A stretch of 5,234 nucleotides of DNA from an uncultured Candidatus Saccharibacteria bacterium. GTDB lineage: Bacteria; Patescibacteria; Saccharimonadia; Saccharimonadales; UBA6022. The notes under the pieces are model-generated. The model was given only the letters and a program-made list of their open reading frames with translations, was not told where the DNA came from and did not search any database. Made by a program: the position numbers and the translations under genes. Each line of letters begins with the position of its first letter. Within the stretch, counting starts at the first letter, position 1. The stretch covers positions 1 to 5,234 of the forward strand of contig CAMLED010000066.1 of the NCBI GenBank assembly GCA_946479115.1, given 5' to 3'. Positions 5,230-5,234 of the stretch are shown piece after piece.

Positions 5230-5234
5230 TCCTC
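5230..5234 (-). promoter_or_regulatory. Ribosome binding site of pnp
   Basis: GAGGA on the minus strand lies 6 nt before the ATG at 5223, at normal spacing, and fixes the pnp start. It may extend beyond the window edge. Confidence 0.7.

Overview
The window looks like ordinary chromosome from a small-genome bacterium, most likely a member of the Patescibacteria/CPR and perhaps Saccharibacteria (TM7). This assignment rests on the style of the proteins: a PNPase and an RNase J as RNA-decay enzymes, a family-4-type uracil-DNA glycosylase of a divergent kind, and short accessory genes with no clear relatives. No database search was possible, so the lineage is an inference. Nothing suggests a phage, plasmid, transposon or CRISPR locus. 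The standard bacterial code fits all five reading frames.

Layout from left to right: (1) positions 1-1198, minus strand, the N-terminal 399 codons of a ribonuclease J gene whose 3' end lies outside the window; (2) 1199-1354, the leader and a good promoter for that gene; (3) 1355-1921, minus strand, a 188-residue family-4-type uracil-DNA glycosylase that has lost three of the four cysteines that normally hold an iron-sulfur cluster; (4) 1922-2001, an 80-bp divergent promoter region; (5) 2002-2499, plus strand, a GNAT-fold N-acetyltransferase with a very acidic N-terminal half; (6) 2500-2608, a gap with an extended -10 promoter; (7) 2609-3049, plus strand, a 146-residue unrecognised helical protein; (8) 3059-3092, a strong bidirectional terminator; (9) 3103-5223, minus strand, complete polynucleotide phosphorylase. 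No gene-free stretch exceeds 160 bp.

Functionally, two main RNA-decay nucleases (RNase J, a 5'-to-3' exo/endonuclease, and PNPase, a 3'-to-5' phosphorolytic exonuclease) lie within about 2 kb of each other on the same strand, separated by a DNA-repair gene and two small plus-strand genes. They are not one operon: pnp ends at the terminator and rnj has its own promoter.

The observations most worth a second look are the loss of Fe-S ligands in the glycosylase, the divergent promoter pair whose -10 boxes sit only 7 and 8 bp from the start codons (predicting leaderless mRNAs), the long basic N-terminal extension and variant motifs of RNase J, and the unrecognised 146-residue protein. I see no clear sign of a new multi-gene system.
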